From Exiguobacterium oxidotolerans JCM 12280 (GTDB lineage Bacteria > Bacillota > Bacilli > Exiguobacteriales > Exiguobacteriaceae), in contig NZ_JNIS01000001.1 of assembly GCF_000702625.1 (NCBI RefSeq), positions 2,918,001 to 2,982,000 of the forward strand: 64,000 nucleotides of DNA, read 5' to 3'. The position numbers and the translations under genes were made by a program. The notes under the pieces are model-generated. The model was not told where the DNA came from. It saw nothing but the letters and a program-made list of their open reading frames with translations, and did not search any database. How positions within the stretch are numbered: position 1 is the first letter of the stretch; each line of letters begins with the position of its first letter. Shown here one piece after another: positions 1 to 8,170 of the stretch.

Positions 1-102
1 GGTGCGGACGTTAAAGCTGCCGTCACGAATCCCGAGCAAGCACTAGTCTATAAAGCACTCCATGAGTTGCAGCCGTACCATTGGTTAAAAGCGTATCAAT
101 AG
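1..102 (+). CDS. C-terminal end of an unidentified protein (partial)
   Basis: Frame 1 is open from the window edge to a TAG at 100-102 and gives 33 residues ending in LKAYQ. A good hairpin terminator follows 23 bases later, which supports a real gene end. Too little is present to assign a family. Confidence 0.6.
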   Translation, partial: GADVKAAVTNPEQALVYKALHELQPYHWLKAYQ

Positions 103-124
103 GTAATATACGTGTTATTACAAA

Positions 125-171
125 AAGATGAGCGTACATGAGTTTCATGTGTACGCTCATCTTGATTTTTT
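125..171. terminator. Intrinsic terminator between convergent genes
   Basis: GATGAGCGTACA at 127-138 pairs with TGTACGCTCATC, followed by a T run at 165-171. An A run on the other side would let it also serve the minus-strand EamA gene ending at 188. Confidence 0.85.
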
Positions 172-187
172 GGGTTGATACAAAAGA

Positions 188-1105
188 TTATTTCAATCTA
201 GCACGAACCGAAAGTTTCTTTTGTGATAAAGTCTTTCGGACATAAGTTCCTGCACCTAACGCAACAGCGGCACCGATACAGCTCGACAAGCAACCGAGTA
301 TTAAGTACATCGATGGATCTGATTCACCAATCAGGACGGAGGCGATACCTCCGATCGCTGGAAACAGCGCTACCATGTAGCCGCTTTTGGCACCACCGAT
401 TTTCTCGACCAGCTTTAAGTAAAAGAGCCACGCTCCAAACGAAGCAAGCAGCGTGAGGTAGAGAAGGGCAGATAAGTAAGAAATAGAGGACGGTAGACGG
501 ATGTCTTGCCCCTGCAATACGACGACTGTGCCGAGAAGCACACCACCTGCGATAAATCCGATTGCATTCGCATAAATCGGATCAACTTGTTTCTTCGCGT
601 TCCGTGCTGAACTGGCGTCGCCGATTGCTGTAATGGCAGTACCGAGCAGGGCAAGCACGATTCCTTTTACATCATTCGGATGTATGTCGTGTAGAGTCGG
701 GTAGAGTAAAATCAAAACGCCTAGCACACCTAATATGCCCCCCATCAGGATGCGGATATGTAAATGTTCTTTTAAAAAGATTCGTAAAGCAACGGGCGTG
801 AAGATGACTTTCAATGAAAAAATCAACGTGACGATTGCAGCTGAACTGAACATGGTCGCGTAATAGAGACACAGATAGCTGAGTGCGAAGTTACAAATAC
901 CAAACACCAGGAGATACGGAAGATCCTCTTTCGAAGGTTTTCCTTTTGGCTTCATGATCCAGACCAGACTACTAAACAAAATCGCTGTCAGGAATAAGCG
1001 ATAGGTCAACGATAACTCTAAGCTGACCGGCGTACCTTGAATCTTGACGGCAATGAAATTAAGCCCCCAGATCAATAAACAAAAGATGTACATAAAAATC
1101 GTCAT
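188..1105 (-). CDS. EamA/DMT family transporter
   Basis: 305 residues with about ten hydrophobic segments arranged as two five-helix halves, the usual size and build of drug/metabolite transporters of the EamA family. They sit in the cytoplasmic membrane and move small metabolites or drugs; the substrate cannot be read from sequence. The N-terminus (MTIFMYIFCLLIWGLNFIAV) is typical of the family, with Trp and Asn in the first helix. The C-terminus ends in a short basic tail. A weak AGGAG lies about 12 bases before the ATG. The small membrane gene at 1121-1360 ends 15 bases upstream on the same strand, so the two are probably cotranscribed. A second, distant EamA protein is at 8648-9553. Confidence 0.85.
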   Translation of the reverse strand: MTIFMYIFCLLIWGLNFIAVKIQGTPVSLELSLTYRLFLTAILFSSLVWIMKPKGKPSKEDLPYLLVFGICNFALSYLCLYYATMFSSAAIVTLIFSLKVIFTPVALRIFLKEHLHIRILMGGILGVLGVLILLYPTLHDIHPNDVKGIVLALLGTAITAIGDASSARNAKKQVDPIYANAIGFIAGGVLLGTVVVLQGQDIRLPSSISYLSALLYLTLLASFGAWLFYLKLVEKIGGAKSGYMVALFPAIGGIASVLIGESDPSMYLILGCLSSCIGAAVALGAGTYVRKTLSQKKLSVRARLK

Positions 1106-1120
1106 CGGTATTTTCCACTC

Positions 1121-1360
1121 CTAGATCAAGACAATCAGCGAAAATCCAATCAGGATGTTGATGAAATTGAGGACATCCGTTGTTTTGGTATAAATTGATC
1201 TTCCCGTTTTCTTTGCATTGTCATTGAGAACCATCAAAATGACAGCAAACAGCGTCGTCAAACCGAGCGGGGCGTTGAGAAAACTGTCGGAATACGTGAA
1301 TGAATTAATTACGAGGTAAAGACTGTTCAGTATTGAAAGATAGAGTAATGTTTTTTGCAT
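1121..1360 (-). CDS. Small membrane protein, unknown function
   Basis: 79 residues starting MQKTLLYLSILNSLYL. The frame is open further upstream, but the ATG at 1360 has an AGGATG-type ribosome site (caggatgtgattgg) while the upstream extension is low-complexity and lacks one. Three hydrophobic segments are separated by a polar NDNAKKTGRS stretch. It directly precedes the EamA transporter with a 15-base gap and may be expressed with it. I recognise no family. Confidence 0.6.
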   Translation of the reverse strand: MQKTLLYLSILNSLYLVINSFTYSDSFLNAPLGLTTLFAVILMVLNDNAKKTGRSIYTKTTDVLNFINILIGFSLIVLI

Positions 1361-1520
1361 CCAATCACATCCTGTTTGATTTATTATATGATTATACATT
1401 TTTACATAAAATTGCCACATGGGGAAGGGGAGTCTTTCATGTTTTCTCCTGTAACAATCTAAAATTTTGGATTCTTCACAATTGATTTTCAATTAAAAAC
1501 AGGAAAGAGAGAGGGCGCTT

Positions 1521-3089
1521 ATGTTTGCAAAAATTGAACAGCAAATCAAAGAACAGATACAGGCACAATCGATTCCGGGATTTTCCATGGCGGTCGTGCA
1601 AGATCAGGAAGTCATTTATTCGAACGGATTTGGTATCACGAACAGAGAAGAGGGCGGCGTTCCTGTTACCTCTAACACACTTTTTCGGATTGGCTCACTC
1701 AGTAAGCCGTTAACTGCAACGGCGATTATGGTATTGGTGGACAAAGGTCTGTTGAATCTCGATCTTCCGATTAAAGAATATGTCCCTCATTTTGAATTAC
1801 AGGACAAAGATGCTGCTGAGATCATCACACTGCGTATGCTATTAAATCATTCAGCCGGGATTCAAGACGGGACAGACCTTATTGGCAGTCGTGATGTAAC
1901 GGCACTTGAACACTATTTTTTGCATGAGGTCCCGACGTTGTCCATGGTTGCTCCGCCCGGCTTGATCTTTTCGTACAGTAACCATCACTTGAACATTGCC
2001 GGATATGTCGCGGAATTCGTATATGGAAAGTACTTTCCCAAATTGATGAAAGAAGTCCTTTTCAATCCACTCGGTATGTCTCGTACCGTCTATGATCCAC
2101 TGCTTGCGATGACCTATTCCGTAGCACTCGGTCATGAACGAACAGAGCAGGGGGATCAGGTCGTAAGACCGTTCTATGAAAATGCTGCGAATTATCCTTC
2201 TTGGTTTGCCATGTCGACGGTAGCGGATTATGCCAAATTTTTAATCCTGCATCTCAATCAGGGACGATTTGAGGAGCGTTCGATTCTCTCTCCTGCAGCT
2301 ACAAAGGAGATGCAGACCAAGCAAGTAAATCGCTATAATCTGAATCAACTCGGTTGCGGCACGACCTTCATCACGGAAAAGTATCATGGATTTTCAACGA
2401 TTCGGCATGGGGGAGCCATCGGGACCTATATATGTTTCATGCTGGCTGTCCCGGAAAAAAAGCTTGCGATCGTCACGATGGCAAGCCAAGACTACGGGAT
2501 TGATCTAGCCTATGAGGTCATGGATACGTTACTCACCGTAAAGTCGACGGACCTCAAGCCGCAATCCATCCAACCTAACGTCAATCATTGGGAACGGTTT
2601 ACCGGGTCTTATCTAGGAAATATAAGTGGACTGGCACGAATCTTTGTAGAAGGAGAAAACTTAACGTTGGACCTGAACGGACAGGAGATGACACTTCATG
2701 CATTTGACGAAGACATCTACTTTGCGAAAGATCCGGAAGGAAACGCTGCCGTGACGATTGGTTTTGCCGGTAATTTTGATGAAAAAGTACAGTATATTGT
2801 TGTCGACGGTCACGCTTGTAAACGAATCGATTCGAAAAAAGTGTTGCTTCCTCAAGCGGAATGGACACCACTGATCGGCCATTATTCGAATGGTGCCATC
2901 TCGTTTGATTTACAAGAAGAAGAGACTTCCTTGTATTTAATTGATGAAGAGGAGTATCTGGTTTGTACACCACTGTTCGGTCAATTCTTTTACACAGAAA
3001 AGCACGGGCTGCTGGAGATCAGAGAAGTAGAAAATACGCGGATGATGATTTTGCAGGATAACTGGAAGCTTGATAAAGTGGCGGATTAA
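1521..3089 (+). CDS. Serine hydrolase, class C beta-lactamase/penicillin-binding fold
   Basis: 522 residues. The N-terminal 340 residues are a beta-lactamase (PF00144) domain: SxxK is SLSK at 59-62, the second motif is YSN at 152-154, and an HGG motif lies near residue 297. Such proteins are esterases, D-aminopeptidases or carboxypeptidase-like enzymes; most are not true beta-lactamases. There is no signal peptide, so a cytoplasmic location is likely. The C-terminal 170 residues are beta-rich and resemble the extra domain of D-aminopeptidase/Pab87-like members. The start is well set by GAAAGAGAGAGG before the ATG. It stands alone on the plus strand. Confidence 0.85.
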   Translation: MFAKIEQQIKEQIQAQSIPGFSMAVVQDQEVIYSNGFGITNREEGGVPVTSNTLFRIGSLSKPLTATAIMVLVDKGLLNLDLPIKEYVPHFELQDKDAAEIITLRMLLNHSAGIQDGTDLIGSRDVTALEHYFLHEVPTLSMVAPPGLIFSYSNHHLNIAGYVAEFVYGKYFPKLMKEVLFNPLGMSRTVYDPLLAMTYSVALGHERTEQGDQVVRPFYENAANYPSWFAMSTVADYAKFLILHLNQGRFEERSILSPAATKEMQTKQVNRYNLNQLGCGTTFITEKYHGFSTIRHGGAIGTYICFMLAVPEKKLAIVTMASQDYGIDLAYEVMDTLLTVKSTDLKPQSIQPNVNHWERFTGSYLGNISGLARIFVEGENLTLDLNGQEMTLHAFDEDIYFAKDPEGNAAVTIGFAGNFDEKVQYIVVDGHACKRIDSKKVLLPQAEWTPLIGHYSNGAISFDLQEEETSLYLIDEEEYLVCTPLFGQFFYTEKHGLLEIREVENTRMMILQDNWKLDKVAD

Positions 3090-3132
3090 AAAAACATAGA
3101 ATGGTATGAGTTAAAAAATATCTTGAATTAAT

Positions 3133-3190
3133 GAAGAGGAGCAAAATCCCATCACTGTTAAAGGTGAAGTCACTTTGCTCCTTTTCATCA
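3133..3190 (+). terminator. Possible weak terminator
   Basis: GGAGCAAA at 3136-3143 can pair with TTTGCTCC at 3174-3181, followed by TTTTC. The loop is long (about 30 bases), so this is only a candidate end for the beta-lactamase-fold gene. Confidence 0.35.
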
Positions 3191-3273
3191 TACGTATGAA
3201 TAATGGTTAAGCGATGTTTGCAAAAACAATCGTTACTAAGAAGAAAACGAATATGTTTACTCATCCATAGGTC

Positions 3274-3552
3274 TTAGCTCCCTGGTTTGTAGATATCACG
3301 ACGATGGCCAATCTCAAGAATCAAAATCACGACTTTGTCCTCTTGGATGTCAGCGATCAGACGGTAGTCGCCAATGCGATACCGCCATTCACCCGAACGA
3401 TTCGAAACCAATCCTTTTCCATGACGACGCGGATCATCCGTCCCGACCAGGTTCTTCTTGATCCAGGACATGATGATCCGCGTTTGTTGAGGATCCATCT
3501 TCTTAAGGGACTTTTGAGCTCCGCGCTCAAACTCGACTGTATATACTGTCAT
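3274..3552 (-). CDS. RelE/ParE-family toxin
   Basis: 92 residues with the pattern of RelE toxins: YTVEFERGAQKSLKKMD at the start, central DPRRHGKGL, then WRYRIGDYRLIADI and a C-terminal GHRRDIYK. RelE toxins cut mRNA on the ribosome; the basic and aromatic residues (R in WRYRIGDYR, final HRRDIY) are the expected active-site region. The ATG overlaps the antitoxin stop by ATGA, the normal coupling for these pairs. The toxin is intact as far as can be seen, so it probably stays silenced by the antitoxin encoded upstream. Confidence 0.9.
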   Translation of the reverse strand: MTVYTVEFERGAQKSLKKMDPQQTRIIMSWIKKNLVGTDDPRRHGKGLVSNRSGEWRYRIGDYRLIADIQEDKVVILILEIGHRRDIYKPGS

Positions 3553-3773
3553 TCTAAATCAAGTGCCTTTATCATATCATCAAACGAGATTGCTTCTGAT
3601 TTTTTGCGGTGTGCTGCCATGGAATCATGATAGAGTTGTAAATCAATCTCATCTTCAATACGATCGAGAACGGCATCGCGAACAAGTGTAGAAATCGTGA
3701 TGTTTTTTGCTTTCGCATATTCTTTGATAAGTCGCGTATCCTCATCATCGAGTCGAACAGAAATCGTACTCAT
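3549..3773 (-). CDS. Ribbon-helix-helix antitoxin (RelB/DUF6290-like)
   Basis: 74 residues beginning MSTISVRLDDEDTRLIKEYA, the beta strand and first helix of a MetJ/Arc-type ribbon-helix-helix DNA-binding domain; the acidic C-terminal half should wrap the toxin. An ATG nine bases upstream lies directly against AGGAG, so the second ATG at 3773, with proper spacing, is the likely start. Antitoxins of this kind repress their own operon; the tandem repeat at 3788-3807 is the probable site. Confidence 0.88.
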   Translation of the reverse strand: MSTISVRLDDEDTRLIKEYAKAKNITISTLVRDAVLDRIEDEIDLQLYHDSMAAHRKKSEAISFDDMIKALDLE

Positions 3774-3787
3774 CCTTATCATCTCCT

Positions 3788-3807
3788 TTGTAATACATTG
3801 TAATACA
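3788..3807. promoter_or_regulatory. Tandem operator repeat of the toxin-antitoxin operon
   Basis: TTGTAATACA occurs twice back to back, 15 bases upstream of the antitoxin start. Direct or inverted 10-bp repeats are what ribbon-helix-helix antitoxins bind, so autoregulation is the natural reading. Confidence 0.6.
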
Positions 3808-3845
3808 TATTTAGATGTTAGTATAGATACGAGTTCGTTCTCACT

Positions 3846-4188
3846 TCAATCTATTTTGATTAAGAGAGCAAACTGACCATCACCATTCTCCGACCATCTT
3901 GCTTGAAGTTCATATGCGTACGTTCCACTCTTTTTTGGTATTACGAGTTGCTTATTTTTTAACGTAACCGGGTTACTTTTTTCAGTCATGTGCAGACCGT
4001 CCGCGTAGATTTTGTCGACGCATTGACCTCTAAACATACCACTCCAGCAAAATGTACCTTGGACCGTTAAAATACTTTGTCCCTTTATCTCGACACGGGG
4101 ATCTGGCGGCTCATTACATAAGGGTTCGAATTGAACAAAAAAACGCAAAGATGATCATTACAGAACCAGTCAATAAGTATTTACGCAT
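3846..4188 (-). pseudogene. Small secreted/lipoprotein-like gene with a frameshift in a T run
   Basis: The downstream part reads from 4148 to the stop at 3846 and has a pattern (PPDPRVEIKGQS..., FCWSG...CVD, then SGTYAYELQARWS) that I associate with small exported Bacillus proteins of unknown function. A start with good AGGAGA ribosome site lies at 4188 and encodes MRKYLLTGSVMIIFAFF, a signal peptide or anchor. The two halves are in different frames; removing one T from a seven-T run at about 4137-4143 would join them. Read as it stands, only a TTG at 4148 could start the rest. It is a broken gene, a slippery phase-variable one, or a sequencing error. Confidence 0.6.
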
Positions 4189-4247
4189 TTGAAACTGTTC
4201 TCCTACGCAAGTAGTATCTTAAAAAATCAATCATATTTTTAATCAGA

Positions 4248-4553
4248 TCATCTGATGTGAGTTAAACTGAAATGTGGCTTAAATCGGATATCAACTTCCG
4301 TTTTTCCTGAATTGTCTCGGATTTTTAAACACTCATTTTCATTTCTGATTGATTCTATATGATGTAGTTCAAAATCGAAGATCGTCCAATTGTATATATC
4401 ACTACTTAGACTGACGATGCATTTATTTTCATATTGTGAGATATACAGTAATATCTGAAACCCGAGCTTATCGATTTTACTATACATATAGAACCCTGCT
4501 CCTTCCTTTGGTATGTGTTGTTTATAGGTAGGTGTCGCGGTAATGACTTTCAT
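4248..4553 (-). CDS. Hypothetical protein
   Basis: 101 residues (MKVITATPTYKQHIPKEGAG...), AT-rich compared with the neighbours, with AAGGA about ten bases before the ATG. Alternating hydrophobic and polar residues suggest a small beta-rich cytoplasmic protein. No family recognised. Low GC next to other AT-rich genes (5191-5751) suggests recent gain. Confidence 0.55.
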   Translation of the reverse strand: MKVITATPTYKQHIPKEGAGFYMYSKIDKLGFQILLYISQYENKCIVSLSSDIYNWTIFDFELHHIESIRNENECLKIRDNSGKTEVDIRFKPHFSLTHIR

Positions 4554-4612
4554 AAGGATTTCGTCCTTAATGTTTAGAAGTAGGCAGATTTGTGGCTAGT
4601 TTTGATAAAACT

Positions 4613-4647
4613 AATGAATCAAGCAAGATTTCTTTGCTTGATTCATT
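4613..4647 (+). promoter_or_regulatory. Perfect 14-bp hairpin in front of a ribosome site
   Basis: AATGAATCAAGCAA and TTGCTTGATTCATT form a perfect stem with loop GATTTCT, ending only three bases before CTGGAGG, the ribosome site of the gene at 4661. There is no T run after it, so it is not a normal terminator; control of translation or mRNA stability is possible. Confidence 0.6.
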
Positions 4648-4660
4648 CTGGAGGTTCCAA

Positions 4661-5065
4661 ATGACAATCGAAGTAATTAAAAATATAAGGGTGTTGTTTC
4701 GCGAAGAAGCGAAACGACCAGTCCCATTGTTGGACTACCTTGAACTAAACGATTTACGAATCGATGAACTTCTGAAAGAGGAAGATCGGAATGGTGAATT
4801 TATTATTGAATTCAAGCTTGAACAAGACACCATCACGTTGTCTTACGAAATGCATGAGAGGGAAGAAACATCACAAGTCGAATACATCGTGTATTTCATC
4901 TGTAAGTGGAAATGGATTTGGCAATGGTATTCGAAACGATTTTTAGAACACGACATACCATTTGACGTTTATCCGACAATTATCGATTACGCGAAAGCCC
5001 GCATACGTCCACTCGAATTAATGGAAGAAACGATTCAAGAATTAGAGGGATATACAAAAGAATAA
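4661..5065 (+). CDS. Hypothetical protein, 134 residues
   Basis: Starts MTIEVIKNIRVLFREEAKRP at an ATG preceded by TCTGGAGG; the open frame upstream of this includes the hairpin and is unlikely to be coding. The product is acidic, mostly helical, with a central aromatic segment (CKWKWIWQWYSKRF) and no membrane segment or signal peptide. I do not recognise a family. A clear terminator follows at 5152. Confidence 0.65.
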   Translation: MTIEVIKNIRVLFREEAKRPVPLLDYLELNDLRIDELLKEEDRNGEFIIEFKLEQDTITLSYEMHEREETSQVEYIVYFICKWKWIWQWYSKRFLEHDIPFDVYPTIIDYAKARIRPLELMEETIQELEGYTKE

Positions 5066-5151
5066 GTAGTTCAGATAACGTGGAGAAACTTCAAATTAAC
5101 AGCACAAAAGGTATACCAAAAAACATTATAAATAGCAGTAAATTTAGCAAT

Positions 5152-5182
5152 AAAAAACGCTTGGAGAACCAAGCGTTTTTTT
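5152..5182. terminator. Bidirectional intrinsic terminator
   Basis: AAAAAACGCTTGG / CCAAGCGTTTTTTT with loop AGAA, between convergent genes at 4661-5065 and 5191-5751. Confidence 0.92.
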
Positions 5183-5190
5183 GCGGTTTT

Positions 5191-5751
5191 TTATAAATTA
5201 AATTTTCCCTTAACTGTTTGTGCAACTTCTTCCGCACTCAAGTTTGTATTGTTTATCTTAATATAGTTGGTGAAGTTGATTTCGCCGTCTAAGGAATTCA
5301 ATCTATATGTCTGCATTGTTTTTATTAAGTCATTTTCAGACCATTCAATATTCCTTTTCGATGGCTTATGTTCAAGTCTATTAGAACTTTTATTTCGCTC
5401 AAGTCTTTCATTCAAATCAGACTCAAGTTCTACATAGTACACAGTTCCACCTTTAGACTCAAAAAGCTGAGCGACTTGATTGACATAATCCCAATCTGCT
5501 TGTAAATCAAACGCCCATACATAAGTAAAAATCATTCCGTATAAATCACTACTTGATACTTCTTCAAATATCTCTTGCCGAAATAAACTTACTAATCTCT
5601 TTCCTTCTTTCGTACCGTAGTCAAAGAAATGATTAACCAAATCAATAGTCATATGATTATGAAATAGTTTCAAATCTGTTATTTTTGCTAATTCCTGTCC
5701 TACTGTCATTTTGCCAACTGCTTGAGGACCAAAAATAAGAACAAATTTCAT
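5191..5751 (-). CDS. P-loop AAA/kinase-like ATPase
   Basis: 186 residues. GPQAVGKMT at 8-16 is a P-loop of the small-kinase kind (compare chloramphenicol phosphotransferase and shikimate-kinase-like AAA proteins); FHNHMT follows and the C-terminal half has a lid-like region rich in basic residues (ERLERNKSSNRLEHKPSKRN). Such proteins phosphorylate small molecules or act as stand-alone nucleoside-kinase homologues; the substrate is not evident. The gene is AT-rich, and its start has GAGAG just upstream. It is monocistronic, ending in the shared terminator at 5152-5182. Confidence 0.75.
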   Translation of the reverse strand: MKFVLIFGPQAVGKMTVGQELAKITDLKLFHNHMTIDLVNHFFDYGTKEGKRLVSLFRQEIFEEVSSSDLYGMIFTYVWAFDLQADWDYVNQVAQLFESKGGTVYYVELESDLNERLERNKSSNRLEHKPSKRNIEWSENDLIKTMQTYRLNSLDGEINFTNYIKINNTNLSAEEVAQTVKGKFNL

Positions 5752-5788
5752 AAGCTCTCTCTCCTAAAAATTATTTATTATCTCTTAT

Positions 5789-5989
5789 TATGGGTCGGGA
5801 CCGTTCGATGACTTTGAAGAGTCCGATCAAAATCTGGATCAAATTTTAGAATATGATGAAATAAACAGTAAAGAAAACATGCGAGAACAGGGACTTTATT
5901 TTGATCCGGAGATGGAAAGATGGATTCAGATTCCGGCTTCTCTCGACATCATCAAAAAGATAATTCGGCCATTATCAAACGTAATGTAA
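5789..5989 (+). pseudogene. Gene remnant without a start
   Basis: An open frame of 66 codons (YGSGPFDDFEESDQNLDQIL... then MREQGLYFDPEMERWIQIP) ends at a TAA at 5987-5989. It has the look of a real acidic protein end, but a stop lies at 5765 and no start codon or ribosome site precedes it. A second short open stretch with protein-like sequence (LQRYFFVFTEPDSIES) lies at about 6020-6105 in another frame. Together they fill the gap between 5752 and 6097 as debris of one or two lost genes. Confidence 0.45.
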
Positions 5990-6096
5990 GGACGGGCTCG
6001 ACGTTTAAGAAAGCATCCTGCAACGATATTTTTTTGTATTCACCGAACCTGACTCAATTGAATCTGTGCTCTTTTCACTACTATTTTGCTTACGCA

Positions 6097-7065
6097 TCAC
6101 TTAAGAAGATCTTGGTACTTATACCCCTTTAAGATGTCTTGTTGATCGGCAAATGTCCAGTCTGATATGGAACGGTCAGGATTCGTTTTAAAGTAATGAT
6201 TCATGATATCCCGTCCTAAGATGTAGTTACTCCATTGAGGAATATCCTTTTGGTGGTTACCGCCTACAACTTCTTCATAAGTAGCTTCACCGCTCTCAAT
6301 CAGACTTGCTACATGTTTCTTGGTCTTGTCATCCATTCGGACGTTCCATGGCGTTGAAACGTCTTTGACGACACGATCGGCAAAGGCATCCGCCTTGCCT
6401 TCGGTGATGATTGAATCAAGAATCGTATTCATCTTATATTCAGGTGTATCATGAAGAATCAAGTGATGGTATTCATGCGCGATTGAATAGGCGAGTATAT
6501 TTTTATCAAAGTTTGTATCGAGATACAGAATGAACGTGTCTTTATATGCTGCGCCGAATACTCCCTTCATGGATTCACTCATAGAAAAATACTCCGAGTT
6601 GGTAGGTGCGATGAAAATCGTACTTTTCTTTTTAGGAAGTACCTTATTTGCAGCGGTATAGTTTTTTATGATGATGTCTTTGATTTCGTCATGGTGTTTC
6701 ATCAAGTCGTTTGTCCGATCCACCAGTTCTTGCTCGTAAGCAGTTGATTGCAACATGAAGTAGCCTTTTAGACTGGTCGTATCAAAGTTTTCTTTCTTTC
6801 CGATTTCATCTATGTAGCCGAGGACAGAATTAGCATAATTTTTTTTATCCGCTTCTGGATCATTTTCTTTAAGGGATGCCTTCAAATAGTTTTGATAGGG
6901 GGTATAAAGCGGCACGATGTTTAATTCACTATCCTTACCGATTTTCACAGTTTCCGGTTTGAATTCTTTACTTTCGGAATGTGTCACTGCTTTTTCTTTT
7001 TCATCTGAACATGCGGATAACAGAAGGAACGGGACACAAAGCATAGGAACGATTACTTTTTTCAA
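6097..7065 (-). CDS. DUF2268-type putative zinc protease, lipoprotein
   Basis: About 322 residues from a TTG start. GGAGG overlaps the upstream ATG (7080), so the TTG at 7065, seven bases further on, is the better start and places the signal peptide at the very N-terminus. KKVIVPM...LLLSAC gives a lipobox with Cys 19, so the protein should be anchored outside the membrane. The second half has AHEYHHLIL, a zinc HExxH-type motif, followed by an ITEGKAD segment about 25 residues later that supplies the third ligand, as in DUF2268 predicted proteases. The substrate is unknown. Monocistronic. Confidence 0.82.
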   Translation of the reverse strand: MKKVIVPMLCVPFLLLSACSDEKEKAVTHSESKEFKPETVKIGKDSELNIVPLYTPYQNYLKASLKENDPEADKKNYANSVLGYIDEIGKKENFDTTSLKGYFMLQSTAYEQELVDRTNDLMKHHDEIKDIIIKNYTAANKVLPKKKSTIFIAPTNSEYFSMSESMKGVFGAAYKDTFILYLDTNFDKNILAYSIAHEYHHLILHDTPEYKMNTILDSIITEGKADAFADRVVKDVSTPWNVRMDDKTKKHVASLIESGEATYEEVVGGNHQKDIPQWSNYILGRDIMNHYFKTNPDRSISDWTFADQQDILKGYKYQDLLK

Positions 7066-7317
7066 CGGGATGACCTCCATTAGTGTTTATTATTTTGTCA
7101 ATATGTAGGAATGAATGCTTCAGTGAGCGTAAGTTCAATGTAGTGAAGCGACATTACTTTATACGGTAGACCGCTGCATAAGGTTTCGATAATTCCTTTT
7201 ATTTACAAAAAATATCGTGTATTAAATTGTTTTGAAAACTGATCGAATAAGAAGTTATCGAAATCGTGAAACCTGCTTTGAGAAGAAGAAGTAGAAGAGA
7301 GCAAAGGGGATGATGAA

Positions 7318-7536
7318 ATGGTACGATGTACGAATTGTGACTACAAGTGGAAGACGAAAGAAGTACTGGCGGTTGGTTTTGCGAAGCATGGCAAGCCATG
7401 CCCGAACTGTGGTGAGAAGCAGTATCTTTCAAAAGATACGCAGCATTATCTGTCGCTCGGATACGTCAGCCTGTTTTTTTTACTGATCATGCCGTTTGTC
7501 GTTAAGCTGAGTGACCGGGAAGAACACATCTGGTAA
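7318..7536 (+). CDS. Small zinc-ribbon membrane protein (CxxC-20-CxxC type)
   Basis: 72 residues. CTNC at 4-7 and CPNC at 28-31 form a four-cysteine zinc ribbon separated by 20 residues, the signature of the cxxc_20_cxxc family in Bacillales. A single hydrophobic segment (LGYVSLFFLLIMPFVV) follows. AAAGGGGATGATGAA precedes the ATG. No function is known for this family; a membrane-attached regulatory or chaperone role is only a guess. Confidence 0.8.
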   Translation: MVRCTNCDYKWKTKEVLAVGFAKHGKPCPNCGEKQYLSKDTQHYLSLGYVSLFFLLIMPFVVKLSDREEHIW

Positions 7537-7610
7537 GCAACTGGTTGCATGTTCAAAAAAGACGGAGTTTTTTCAGCGGCGTATACTGACGGAAAAGGGG
7601 GCGCGACGGG

Positions 7611-8087
7611 ATGCCATCACTCTATGAGATTGAAGTGAAAGACGCAACCGGACAGACCGTTTCATTACAAGATTATGCGGGAGAGGTACTTCTCATCGTC
7701 AATACAGCGAGCAAATGCGGGCTCGTCGGACAGCTAGGAGACTTGCAACGGTTGTATGACACGTATGCGAATCAAGGCGTCAAAGTCCTCGGATTCCCGT
7801 GTGACCAGTTCAACCATCAGGAATTTGCTGATCAGCAAGAAACGATGCAGTTTTGTCAGCGGAATTACGGTGTAACGTTTCCGATGTTTCAGAAGATTGA
7901 CGTCAACGGACCGACGGAACACCGGTTATATACGTATTTAAAACAACAGCAGGGAGGACTATTGTCGTCAAACATCAAGTGGAATTTCACGAAGTTTCTT
8001 GTTGATCGGCAAGGGCGGGTCGTTAAACGGTTTGCCCCGGTTGATTCGATCCAGACGATTGAAAAAACACTGGCGCGCTATGTATAA
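7611..8087 (+). CDS. Glutathione peroxidase-family thiol peroxidase
   Basis: 158 residues, full length for the family. The peroxidatic cysteine is C36 in NTASKCGL; the other conserved parts are FPCDQF (Gln of the catalytic set) and WNFTKFLVD (Trp and Asn). Bacterial members use Cys rather than selenocysteine and usually take electrons from thioredoxin, reducing hydrogen and organic peroxides in the cytoplasm. AAAGGGGGC lies before the ATG. It is followed by its own terminator and is not part of an operon. Confidence 0.93.
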   Translation: MPSLYEIEVKDATGQTVSLQDYAGEVLLIVNTASKCGLVGQLGDLQRLYDTYANQGVKVLGFPCDQFNHQEFADQQETMQFCQRNYGVTFPMFQKIDVNGPTEHRLYTYLKQQQGGLLSSNIKWNFTKFLVDRQGRVVKRFAPVDSIQTIEKTLARYV

Positions 8088-8138
8088 TGAAACCACGTCC
8101 CGTCCGGCGCAAGCCGTCGGGCAGGGCGTATCGCATCA

Positions 8139-8167
8139 CCCTACCTTTGGCGAGGTAGGTTTTTTTT
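8139..8167 (+). terminator. Intrinsic terminator of the peroxidase gene
   Basis: CCTACC-TTTGGCGA-GGTAGG followed by eight T. The same CCTACCTTTxGCGAGGTAGG unit ends the region at 42022. A GC-rich hairpin (CCCGTCCGGC / GCCGTCGGG) lies just before it. Confidence 0.9.
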
Positions 8168-8170
8168 ATG

